Below are positions 33,251 to 54,600 of a stretch of 64,000 nt of DNA, piece by piece; the first letter of the stretch is position 1, and each line of letters starts with the position of its first letter. The stretch is from Anoplopoma fimbria (lineage: Eukaryota; Chordata; Actinopteri; Perciformes; Anoplopomatidae), in the NCBI RefSeq assembly GCF_027596085.1, contig NC_072449.1, forward strand, positions 18,784,834-18,848,833, given 5' to 3'. Made by a program: the position numbers and the translations under genes. Below the pieces are notes generated by a model that did not search any database, was not told the origin of the DNA, and worked only from the letters and a program-made list of their open reading frames with translations.

Positions 33251-35222
33251 TCTTCAATTTCATAAAAATACTTCCAAGCAACACATTAACTTGACAGAAT
33301 ATCATAATAATATAATATAATAACTAATTATACAAGCCGGCTACATTGGTTCCTTTGTTTATTCAGATCAAGATACAGTAGTACAGCATCCCAAATGTGG
33401 AGGGAATTCAAAATAAAAGCATACAGGACAATTAATCAAGGTTTATTGAAGAACAAAATGAGGGGAGGGGGTGGAGAAGGGAACAGCGGGAGTAGTTCGA
33501 GGAAAGACAGAAGTTTATTTTATCAACACAGAAGATACATTTATTCAACCGGCCCATAACCACCCCAGCTAATAACCCTTTAAAACATTATGCAGCCTTA
33601 CGTACACATTCTCCATGTCCCCAATCCCACTTTCTTTGAAAGCATGCATTTGTTCTCCATCGTGTTGAGATTTGTAAGCAAGAATCCTCGGATGACCGTT
33701 TACATTCGCTGACCTTATGCTTCTAAATCTCATTTACAGGGAAGGACTTAGCATGGATTTAAGGGGAAAACTTGATGGCTCTAGGACAGAAATAGGACTG
33801 GTTTTGTTAATCCCATGGTCTTCATTAGCTGTAGTCAAGTTAGTTTTACCCTCCTATTAACATCCAAGGAATAAAGTGTCCCTTCAAGAAAAAAGGACAT
33901 TGTAGTCTCTTTACAGGAAAACTAGTTACCCAGGCATACTAAAAGAAAACACCACTGCTTATCAAAGTCATTGGCACAAAGATTAAGAGCAACGCAGAGA
34001 CTATTTTGAAGAAAATCACTACTGACAACCATTTCCCACCCTAGCACATCAACAAAATCATTGAAGATTTAGAGGAGGGATAATTATGAGCTCCACTTCC
34101 TGACGTAGCTGGTCTCTATAGGCTCTTTTCACAGCAGTCATTTTGACGCGTCATTGCAGAGTAAACGCAGGTGGAATTAATAACATTAATTATGGCCGTG
34201 CTGCATTTAAGGTGTGCCAGGGACCTGGTATTTTGCAAGCTGGCTCACTGGAATGACTGTGACACTAAATAGAATGAGACATCATTCATTTCATCAATTA
34301 CACCCATGTTTACCCTGCTATGACATGTCAAAATAGATGCCGTGAAAAGGGCCTATTGCAATGGGCCGATGTTATTCAATTGTTTGATCAATTAAATCTG
34401 CGTTGCTGCGGAGGGGTGTGTCAGTCTGGTTGATAGGGTTGGGAAAGGACAGTTTGAGATTGATTAGTAGATGCAATCATCGAGAGTTCATCGGATTACA
34501 TGCAGTAATGGACACCCCATCATTTCTTTGTCAGAGCTTTGTATAGAACAATCCTGTGAACCATTTAGGAAACAACAAGTTTGGTCAGGTGGGAAAAAAA
34601 AAAAAAAAAAAAAAAAAAAGACAGCCTAGTAGACCTGCACAGACTTCTCAATCAGTTCTCTGGAGAGCTACAAGGAGTGTCTCGTGGAAAAGACAACTAT
34701 CAGAAGGCAGGAAGCTCAGCTCAATAAACAGCTTGCTGCACCATCTGCTGCTCAAAGTTTGCATCTAGCAATGAGATAAAAGCGCAGCAGTACGGAGAGC
34801 TAGCTCAGCCTTGCGTTCTAGGTAGCGATCATAGACATGTGGTAAGCTGCACCGACTGTGGCTAAAGAAAACAGTGGCCGAGGATTTAAAGGAAGGAATG
34901 TGAGGAGGGGTTCTGGATAGTGATGCTTAGCTAGAACAGTAGCACATTAGTCAGCATGCATTACCAAATGCAATTTCATCACACTTTGCCTTTGTTAAAG
35001 CACCCATTTACAGCAAAGAGGGTTAACGAAGAAGCCTGTGATAGGCCTGGACATAGTCTACTATTGGACAGTAAACAAGAGGAAAAAAGAAAAATGGATA
35101 AAACAATTGTTAACAGATTTCTCTATACATTTACCAGTTGTTCCTGAACATCAATAAATATCTTGTAAAAGTGTTTGCGTTGCTGTCTTGGGTGGTTGTC
35201 TGTTGAAGCCATGTTGGATTGG
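33251..35222 (-). other. ppp2r1b downstream region / probable 3' UTR
   Basis: On the minus strand AATAAA hexamers occur around 33440, 33512 and 33543, which would give a 3' UTR of about 1.7 kb. The stretch contains an inverted-repeat element (34117-34356) and a run of about 26 A (34592-34619). The extent of the UTR is a guess. Confidence 0.4.
34117..34356. mobile_element. Inverted-repeat miniature transposon (MITE), about 240 bp
   Basis: Left arm ATAGGCTCTTTTCACAGCAG continues with CATTTTGACGCGTCAT, GCAGAGTAAACGCAGGTG and GAATTAA. The reverse complement of the right arm reads ATAGGCCCTTTTCACGGCAT, CTATTTTGACATGTCAT, GCAGGGTAAACATGGGTG and TAATTGA. The arms are about 60 bp and well matched; there is no coding capacity. 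It lies within the likely 3' UTR of ppp2r1b. Confidence 0.8.
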
Positions 35223-46177
<10,955 letters not shown>

Positions 46178-46183
46178 TCAAGG

Positions 46184-46216
<33 letters not shown>

Positions 46217-46251
46217 TAAATACTTTATGAAAAACAAAAAAAACAAGCAGA

Positions 46252-46484
46252 CAGTACCAGTCAAAAGTTTGGACACACCTTCTCATTCAATGGTTTTTCT
46301 TTATTTTTATTTTTATTTTTTTCTACATTGTAGATTGATATTGAAGACATCCAAACTATGAAGGAACACATATGGAATTATGTGGTAAACAAACAAATGC
46401 TCAACAAACCAGAATAGGTTTTATATTTTAGATTCTTCAAAGTAGTTGAATGAGAAGGTGTGTACAAACTTTTGACTGGTACTA
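46252..46484. mobile_element. Tc1-like miniature element, copy 1
   Basis: Starts CAGTACCAGTCAAAAGTTTG and ends with its inverted copy (ACAAACTTTTGACTGGTACT). The inner arms TTCTACATTGTAGA and TAGATTCTTCAAAGTAG are those I know from full-length Tc1-like elements of fish; the transposase is deleted, leaving about 233 bp. Confidence 0.88.
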
Positions 46485-46894
46485 TACGTTCAAGAATGGT
46501 AGAACCAACGAAATGTTTATTAATCAAGCATTGCAATAGTTACAGCTGTTAAAGTATGAAATTATCTATTTACAGCCCAATAAGTGAATTTAGAACGATA
46601 GTTTATTCACATTTCACCATATGATTAAGCAGTTTACAGGAAAAGTAGGGCCACACTGGAAAATAACGACTTACAATGATTCAACATGAACACATGTATC
46701 TGTAACCAATGAGGAGAATATTTTAATTGATAAAATGCAAAAATAATAATAATATTGAATACAATGTATTATAGTATTACAATGCATGATTATACAATGA
46801 AAAGTCGTGGTAGTTCCAACATGAAACACATATTAACTGTATAACGTTAAATATGACAAACAAGTTCAATTCAACATATATATATATATATATA

Positions 46895-47123
46895 CAGTAC
46901 CAGTCAAAAGTTTGGACACACCTTCTCATTCAACTACTTTGAAGAATCTAAAATATAAAACATATTCTGGTTTGTTGAGCATTTGTTTGTTTACCACATA
47001 ATACCATATGTGTTCCTTCATAGTTTGGATGTCTTCAATATTAATCTACAATGTAGAATAAAAAATAAAAAAAATAGATAAAAAGCATTGAATGAGAAGG
47101 TGTGTCCAAACTTTTGACTGGTA

Positions 47124-47126
<3 letters not shown>
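46895..47126. mobile_element. Tc1-like miniature element, copy 2 (reverse orientation)
   Basis: Same terminal repeats CAGTACCAGTC / GACTGGTACTG as copy 1, but the interior runs the other way: TTTGAAGAATCTAAAATATA appears first. It is flanked on both sides by (TA)n, fitting TA target-site insertion. Confidence 0.9.

Positions 47127-47175
<49 letters not shown>
47127..47175. repeat. (TA)n tract
   Basis: AT dinucleotides directly abutting the right end of the Tc1-like element; a second (TA)n cluster lies at 47316-47360. Confidence 0.95.
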
Positions 47176-47177
<2 letters not shown>

Positions 47178-47329
47178 TTTATATAGTCTATGAAACTATA
47201 GTCTATGGCAGGGGTGCCCAAATTCTTCCCTCTGGAGGGCCAAAATTTAATCGGGTGGAGGCTCGTGGGCCAAAATTGTAATTTTTCAGTATATTAGGTT
47301 AAATATGGGTATAAATATATATATATATA

Positions 47330-47368
<39 letters not shown>

Positions 47369-47587
47369 TTGGCAAGTAGTATTTCCAAGAAACAAAGTAT
47401 TGGTTGGAATGGGTGGGAAGGGGTTTGTACTTGCACGAGTAAACATCAATATTCATATTCGAAACTATATAGTCTATGGTTTGAAACACAGGTTTGAAAG
47501 TGTGCGATGTAGTTACCAAAACGCTTTTATTTTGAAAAACGACCGACCGGATATTAAACTCAGCTTCCTGTTTTTGCACAGTAGCCG

Positions 47588-47601
47588 GTCAAGATGGCGT
47601 C
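47588..47601 (+). promoter_or_regulatory. YY1 / TISU-like element at the med29 start codon
   Basis: The start codon at 47594 sits in TCAAGATGGCGTC, close to the TISU consensus SAASATGGCGGC (one mismatch) and to the YY1 core AAGATGGCG. Such elements mark short-5'-UTR housekeeping genes. Confidence 0.5.
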
Positions 47602-49235
47602 TCAGCAGCAGCAGCAGCCTGGCGGGCCGATGTCTCAACCCGGGTTACAGCCTACTTCTTTACAACAACAACAACAGCAGCAGTTGAACCAGCAGCAGGA
47701 CTTTGATCCAGTGCATAGATTTAAAATGCTTATTCCGCAGCTGAAAGAGAGTCTGCAGGTAACTGAGCCCCGAGCATCTGATCACAACAGCTGGAGTTAA
47801 ACATCTGTCGCAATGTGCCTTAAACATGCTGCTTTATTTGTCTCTTTCAGAATGTCATGAAGATCGCATCCCTGAATTTGGCCCACAACACCACGATTGA
47901 CAACGGCATGTAAGTGGACCGGTATAGTAGCAGTGGTACTGAAGATCCTTCATTCCTGCTGCTGTCAGGTTGCACAACCAGCTCTGCTCCCAGTAGACCA
48001 CATGCCACTTAAAACCTGTGCAATACAAATACTCTGTGCAATACAATAGTTATAATAGTTTATGTCTGTATATATAGTATTTCAGTTACTGTGGATTCTT
48101 TACTGTTTTTTTATTGCTCATTTGCTTATTTATAATACTTATTTTTGATCTTGTTTTTACTATGTCTCTTGTTTGCACTATCCTCTATGCTACTGTAATC
48201 CTGTAAATGTCCCCGCTGCGGGACTAATAAAGGATTATTTTATCCTATCTTATCTTATCTTATCTTAAGATGTTTCTGTCAGCCAGGTCTCTGATTCTGC
48301 AGCGTGTCTTTTTGTTTCTTGTGGTTCAGCAAAAGCAGCGACACATCTGTTCAGCGCTTTGACAAGAGCCTGGAGGAGTTTTATGCCCTCTGCGATCAGC
48401 TGGAGCTGTGTTTGGTAAGACTTCAACACAATACACACTCACGACCCAAATGTTGTCCACGTACCAGGACTGATGTGTCAAGGCGTTCATTTGTCAACAC
48501 AGATCATATTAAGGAAGCTGACTGCATTATTTTATTTCTACTTATATTTTCTGTTTCTTTCTGTACATACAGTACCAGTCAAAAGTTTGGACACACCTTC
48601 TCATTCAATGGTTTTTCTTTATTTTTATTTTTTTTCTTTACCAACTTTACCATTTAGTTGATGTGGGAATTTAGTAACTATCCTATAAGACCAACCTCAC
48701 AAGGAACATTGGAAAGGTATTTGAATCAACACTACTACGTGGAATACAGCACTGCTTTAAATGAGCATAGATAAATGCAGTAATGTAAACACTGTAGTCA
48801 CAACACACTGTGCCTACTGCATCAATATTAGATTGTATACAAGTGAGATAGTCCTTTGAAGAATTTCATTAACGGTGGTTCAAGTTTTCCTGTCCAATTG
48901 TCCACATGTTGATTGAAAGTGTTTTTCACCTTGTAAAGAACAATACACAGCAGCACAAGTGTCCGTCTTTGTGTAACAAAAACTCACGTTTTGTCTCCCC
49001 TGTGCAGCGGCTGGCATACGAGTGCCTCTCCCAGAGCATTGACAGCGCCAAACATTCACCCAACCTGGTCCCAACCGCCACCAAGCCGGACACGGTGCAG
49101 ACGGAGTCCATGTCTTACGCCCAATACCTCGGCATGATCAAGTCTCAGATCTCCTGTGCCAAAGACATACACAACGCTCTGCTGGAGTGCTCCAAGAAGA
49201 TCTCAGGGAAGGGACAGCCTCAGGGAATCATGTAG
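47594..49235 (+). CDS. med29: Mediator complex subunit 29, complete (4 exons, 178 aa)
   Basis: Exons 47594-47758, 47851-47909, 48330-48414, 49008-49235 (stop TAG); GT-AG junctions, phases 0, 2 and 0. MED29 (Intersex orthologue) is a tail/upper-middle subunit of the RNA polymerase II Mediator. The protein has a Gln-rich N-terminus (MASQQQQQPGG, then further Q runs), then DPVHRFKMLIPQLKESLQ, MKIASLNLAHNTTIDNG, QRFDKSLEEFYALCDQLEL, RLAYECLSQSIDSAKHSP, LVPTATKPD and QISCAKDIHNALLECSKKI, matching human MED29 along its length. Human has 200 aa; the C-terminal tail here is shorter. The start codon lies in a TISU-like context and the gene is divergent from ppp2r1b. Confidence 0.96.
47930..48272 (+). 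pseudogene. Non-LTR retrotransposon 3' end in med29 intron 2
   Basis: One frame reads SFIPAAVRLHNQLCSQ then a stop, the usual C-terminal end of several fish LINE ORF2 proteins. The 3' UTR ends GTCCCCGCTGCGGGACTAAT, AAAGGATTA and a TATCT repeat tail. The copy is only about 340 bp, so the 5' part was lost at insertion. The exact clade cannot be given. Confidence 0.65.
48415..49007. other. med29 intron 3
   Basis: 593 bp holding one end of a Tc1-like element (48570 to about 48640). Confidence 0.75.
48570..48640 (+). mobile_element. Solo end of the Tc1-like element, copy 3
   Basis: CAGTACCAGTCAAAAGTTTG followed by GACACACCTTCTCATTCAAT and GGTTTTTCTTTATTTTTATT, the left arm of the element at 46252. 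The right arm is missing. Confidence 0.8.
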
Positions 49236-49532
49236 ACCTGAATCAACTATCCCAAGTCTTTCTACATCTGGTGACATTTTTGAGAAGGATGATGGATTTC
49301 ATATATGGGCCCTTCCCATATTTAGATCTTAGTATGGTCAAGATACTGTTTCATTTCTCAAGATCCTGTATATTTGGTTATGATCTTTTTTAAGCAAGTT
49401 ATGTCTCCTGTAAACTCTATGTAAATATGTTCCAGATAAAAAGTCATGTTCCAAGATGACCAGAAGGTGGTGGCAGAGATGTAACTGCCAACTCAATATT
49501 CACAAGTCTTTTGTAGCTTATTTGTATTGACT

Positions 49533-49738
49533 ATTAAAACCTTTTTTACTGCTTCCTATGTTGAAAAAAAAAGAGTAAATTAATATTTGTTAAACTATAC
49601 AGGTCAATTACAACACAGTTCAGTTTTCCATTAAATTTGTTTACCAGAAGCGGATGGATAATAAGTTTAAAGACTTTATGCTGGAAGTAGTCAAAGAGAA
49701 GGAATGTCAGACTCTACAGAGGCAGTAGAATAAAGTAT
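49533..49738 (+). terminator. med29 polyadenylation signal candidates
   Basis: ATTAAA at 49533-49538 and AATAAA at 49729-49734, 300-500 bp after the stop codon; either could end the transcript. Confidence 0.4.
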
Positions 49739-50397
49739 CTTTACAATAAAATCGGTCACATGCTTTGAGTAATAGCCGCACTCTTTGTGCTTGGAGGATC
49801 CTTTAAAATATTTAACTCCTATTGAAGCTGAAGTGTTGATATAGTGGGGCAACAGAACAGTCGCCTGGGGGATTTAAAGAGAAGACTTCTTGAAGGGTGG
49901 GGTGATTTTTAAGTGTGCAATCCGTTTCAAGGATTCATTCTTTATAAGTGCCTATACCAGTATAAATTATTCCTTTTTACCATGAATGACCCATTTAAGT
50001 GTGCTCCCTCCTGTCACATGACTCATCAGAGAGGCATTGGATGGTTCAACACCCTGAGAAGTTCTCTTGAGTGACTCCCCTTCCATGTTAGAAAAACATA
50101 CTAAGGAGAAAGGAAACCAAGGATACAGGTTACACTTGCATCCCTCTTGAGCTATATATTGTATCTTGGTCCCTTCCTATCTGTATGTTGAAGCTACGGG
50201 ATTAATGAAGTCTGAAACACAGGCTTGTGAGAGGGGAGCCTGGTGGGCTTGCAGCTGTGCAACATCTCAGATCAATCTGAGGCACTGACAAGTTCTTAGA
50301 TCCCAAAATAAAACTGTGGGTCACTACCAAACACAAAACACACTTGGGCTCTCATAGACCCTCTGCAGGCCTGCAGTTACATAAAATACAAAATTTA

Positions 50398-50540
50398 AAC
50401 AGATTTGCACACTAAGTAGCTCCTATTAGAAGGATTTGTATTGCTGTGTGGAAGAGATCCTCTGAGGGAGTGTCAAAACGTTACACAGCAATAAAAACCC
50501 TTCGAATAGGAGCTACACAGTGAGCGGATCCATCTGTTGT
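50398..50540. repeat. Long inverted repeat (about 45-bp arms, 34-bp loop)
   Basis: The left arm AGTAGCTCCTATTAGAAGG then ATTTGTATTGCTGTGT (to 50448) pairs with the right arm (50483-50522), whose reverse complement is TGTAGCTCCTATTCGAAGGG then TTTTTATTGCTGTGT. ACAGAT words continue the pairing outward. Either a tiny MITE or a transcribed hairpin. Confidence 0.75.
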
Positions 50541-51483
50541 AATTATGCTAGACTAGTATCTTTCTTACATTTATCATCGATGGAAAACAAAACACCAGAT
50601 TCATCTTTATATTTTTATTTTCAGACCATAATGTGTGTTGACACAATTTATTTTTAAAGCTTGAAAAAATATACAATAAAAAAGTTAGAATTATTGAGAA
50701 TAATCCAGACTTTTTCAAGATATCGTGCTATGCAGCACAAAGAATCAGATGAAAAACAAGAGAAACCAAAGTAACATATAAAAAGCGAAAAGTATTATTT
50801 TTCTTTTTACAAAGATTACAGCAGATAAAATACATATATTTAGAGCATCATGTTCTAGACAATATAATTAAAAAAAGTGAATTCAGACATTGTCTAAGTG
50901 CATTAGTGGATTTCAAACAGTCAATAAGTCACTAAATTGTGTGCCTTGTTGCATTATGAAAATGGCAATGATAAAAAACAGATGGTATCATCCGAATGCC
51001 ATACATAAATATATTCTATGAATCTGATGCCAAATCATATAAATGAATTGCTCTTAGACTGTTAATGTGTTATGATATAAGTAATGCCAACCACCCCTAC
51101 ATCCATAGCAATACTAATGACCCTTTCAGCTTCCTGGTCGTAGTGAAAGATTAAGGACCTGTTTGTAACTTTATTGTGATATTCTATAAGCATAGAAAAG
51201 AGGTAAAGGATTGCTGCTGGTTTGCATGCTGTACAACCAACACGCTTCAGATTCCTGATTCTTTCTGTTAATGTTTTCGAATTCAAATGTGAGCCATGCT
51301 AGTAATTTGACCCATGAAAAAGCAGAAAATGTTCACGGTAATTGGGCAGCCGTCTTCTTCGGGTTTCAATTCCTATTGTTTAGTATGCTTTGGAAAATGG
51401 GGAGCAGAAATGTCAAACGTATAGTCTTATATATGTCCCAAAATCTGGGTCAGTGTCTTCTGATTCTGTCCATATGATGACAG

Positions 51484-51485
<2 letters not shown>

Positions 51486-51568
<83 letters not shown>
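51486..51568. repeat. (GT)n microsatellite, about 83 bp
   Basis: Lies 77 bp downstream of the mlf1 stop codon, so it is probably transcribed as (CA)n in the mlf1 3' UTR. Confidence 0.95.
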
Positions 51569-51576
<8 letters not shown>

Positions 51577-51644
51577 GGGCCACAGAGCATCCAAGTGTAT
51601 TGCATGATTCTTCAAAGACTTTAATAAGCACACAAACAGATTTT

Positions 51645-54600
51645 TCACTGCTTTGTCGAGCCTGAGCCTTTCATGTTGCTTTTACCCTCAGCCTTGCCTT
51701 TTGATTGGTCACTGTGGAAAATACAAAACGTAGTAAATAATCACAGTTCAATAACAGTGAATTAACTACAGTATAATAACATGATAACAATATACTTAAC
51801 AAAGCACACTGTGTGTATTTGCTATCAGCGCCTCCCACTTGTTTGTCATTTGATCCTGAACTGCAGATCCAGGCCTGTCTTCAACACCACATGGGGTCTG
51901 AGATTGTTGTACTGACCTGTGCTCCTGCTCAGAACCTGTGAGGGCAGCCTGGTGAACACCACAGGGTCGGGGTTCCTTCAGAGAATCCATTGGGCCCTTG
52001 GACACCTCCTGCTGCCACTCATCGTCAAAAGTCTGTGCTTCAGCTGGGGGAAGAGGATCAGGGTCATGTTAGGTCTGTCTGTGGACTGATGGCCTAGAAA
52101 TACATACAAATCATGTTGTGTTCCACTGGCCGGTCTACTTAACAAGTCCACTGGCTTTATCAAAACACATAAACATGTATGATCCACATATTTCATGTTT
52201 AACTAACATTATAATGGTGCCTTGTTTTTTGAATATTGTGAAAAATGGTACATTCTTCCATTGACAAAATTTGTGAAATAGCTACTACATACATTTAAAT
52301 TGTTTAATGGTGCAACAAATATGGCCGTCCCCTCTACATTTACAGAACAGCCATGCGTAGCTACTGCAACAACTCTATAACAGTCCATCATTTGACATAC
52401 ATTCATCCATATTCTGAAAGTCCTGGTTGAACTCCTTCTGTCCTGTTTTCTTGTTGTATTTCTTCTCAACAACATGTCCCCTGTCCTGGATGTGGTGACC
52501 AATGGACATCTTCTCCAGACCGCTCTCAGAGTCTTTAACTGCTTGCCGGGTCTCCTTGATCTGGTGATGAAACCCATCAGACACATCAGTTGGTCATTGA
52601 GCCATTGACATATTCATTTCCTTCATTCCTTACATAAAAGAGTCCAGTCAGAAAGTAGACAATGGAACAGTTTGACCAGTCAAACACAAGTGTAGCTTAT
52701 AATAGTAGTAATGTCTGCAATCCATTTAGGAGTACCTGTTCCAGGGCCCTGGTATTGTGTATTGTCTATGACAACAATATCTTTACAGCATACCTCCACT
52801 CTAAGCATCGCTCCTGTGCTTATTATTATCTATTCAGGATATCTAGTTGTTTGTTTTTTCACCTCGAGCACCAAACGGAGGATGTCTGCTTTATATTTGG
52901 TATAGATGAGCTTGTCGCCACTCACAGCTGTAACGTTAGAGCAAGGCCACACAAGGCGTACGGTAACAAAAGCACAACACCCACCACTAACATTCAGTGT
53001 GCGCCTTGCGGATCTGCTTTCACAAATGGGCGTCTTGGTCTGCCCCAAAGTTAGACAGACACGGTCAAAACAAGCTTCTCCTCCATTTACTACACTGAGA
53101 TCACCATAGCTTTACTGAAAAGTTCAGAGATTTTCACCTTGAAGCGTTCTGAGCGGTCTCACAAACAAGGCAGAGCGCTCAGAGACATGATGCTGAATAC
53201 AGCGCATTTTCTGTAGGTGGCTGCATCTGGCCACTATCTCCTCATTGGGAACAATTAAAAAAAGATGCTTGCGCTATTCGGACACAGGGCCTTACATGAT
53301 TTCTGGAACACCTTATTGGAACAGAGGCATCTATGTCGCTGTGAGAAAAGTTTGCTTGCGCTAATGTTTTTGTAAGGAAAGGCCAGGGGGAAGTTGTCAC
53401 CATGATCACTTATCTACCGACAGTTTTACTTCTCTGAGCTCAATGTACTGAACTGTATTCTAATGTACTGTGATATGATGTAGTAACACATCTGATGGAG
53501 TGCTTACCCCTCCAGGGGCACGGCGTGTCGATGAGCTCGCCTGGAAGACCTTGGGAGGCTCATTTCCAGCCTTTGAATATGTCATGACTGATGAGGAGCT
53601 AAATGAGTAGGTGTTTGAATCCATGTTTTCCTGAAACACACAAAAAGTTTCTGTTAAGCAGCTACAGTTAATGTACCACAACAGTCTCAAAAAGCAGCAA
53701 AACACAAGGAAGAGAACACAAAATGACTAACTCACAAAGTTTTTGTGCATCTCCTGCATCCTGTTTTTCATGCTGGACATCATGTTGTCGAACATGCCGA
53801 AAGGGTTCCTGGTCATTTCCTGCACCAACACAAAGGGAAAAGAACAGCTAAAGGTCAGAGGGGTTGGATGGTTGGGCGTGCATGCCGCGTGGTCGCAAAG
53901 CATTATCAGCTCATAAACGATTCCATCATGTATACAAACATACAAACACAGAGTACAGTGAGCTAAATGTGGCTTACATGTGTTCCATGGGACATTGTAA
54001 CCAGTACATTCACATTTTATCACCTCACCATCTGTGACACGGATTAATAACAGTCATTGTAAAACTACTAGACAAGTCCAGCATGCAAGTATGTCTTTAT
54101 TTAGTATTTTATTTCTTTCTGTAAGGATCATTTAAAGGTTGCCAACTTGCTCCAATGCTGTGTTGCTTTTACCGAAAACATACCAAGTTCATTTTTTCTG
54201 AGTTAAATGCATCAACTTGACTGCACGTTTAAGGTTGGCTTTATTGCAGAACATTAAACAGATAAGATTACCTGGAAAATAAATCTTGCTTATAACATGT
54301 GGTAACAGCCATGTAAACTGTATTATTAAAACAATAAAAGCCCCTTTTAATCACGGTCATCCTTATATAAATGTAAAGCACCGCATATAACTGGGTGGTG
54401 ACTCAAACTTTTCTCAATTCTTGAGAACCTGTGCACGTTCACATTTTCCTAACAAATAAATAAATTAAATGTCTGTAGGTCACAGTTGAGGTACCACCTT
54501 TGCCTCAGTCTCAAGACTTTGACTCAAGTCAGTCATGCATGTTGCAGTGAGATGCCATCATTTACCATGCCTTCAAATGAGTTTGCATTAGATATTCTGT

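Larger units (their letters stand above)
49236..51644. other. Convergent intergenic region, med29 3' / mlf1 3'
   Basis: 2.4 kb containing the UTRs of both genes, a palindromic element at 50398-50540 and a (GT)n tract at 51486-51568. On the minus strand AATAAA occurs at 50614-50619 and 50647-50652 and may end mlf1. Confidence 0.55.

Noticed and set aside
51796..51916. Longer mlf1 C-terminus by reading through the exon 7 donor
   Set aside because: It would give a plausible but non-homologous tail; the spliced end at 51711-51645 resembles the basic tail of MLF1. It could still be a minor isoform.
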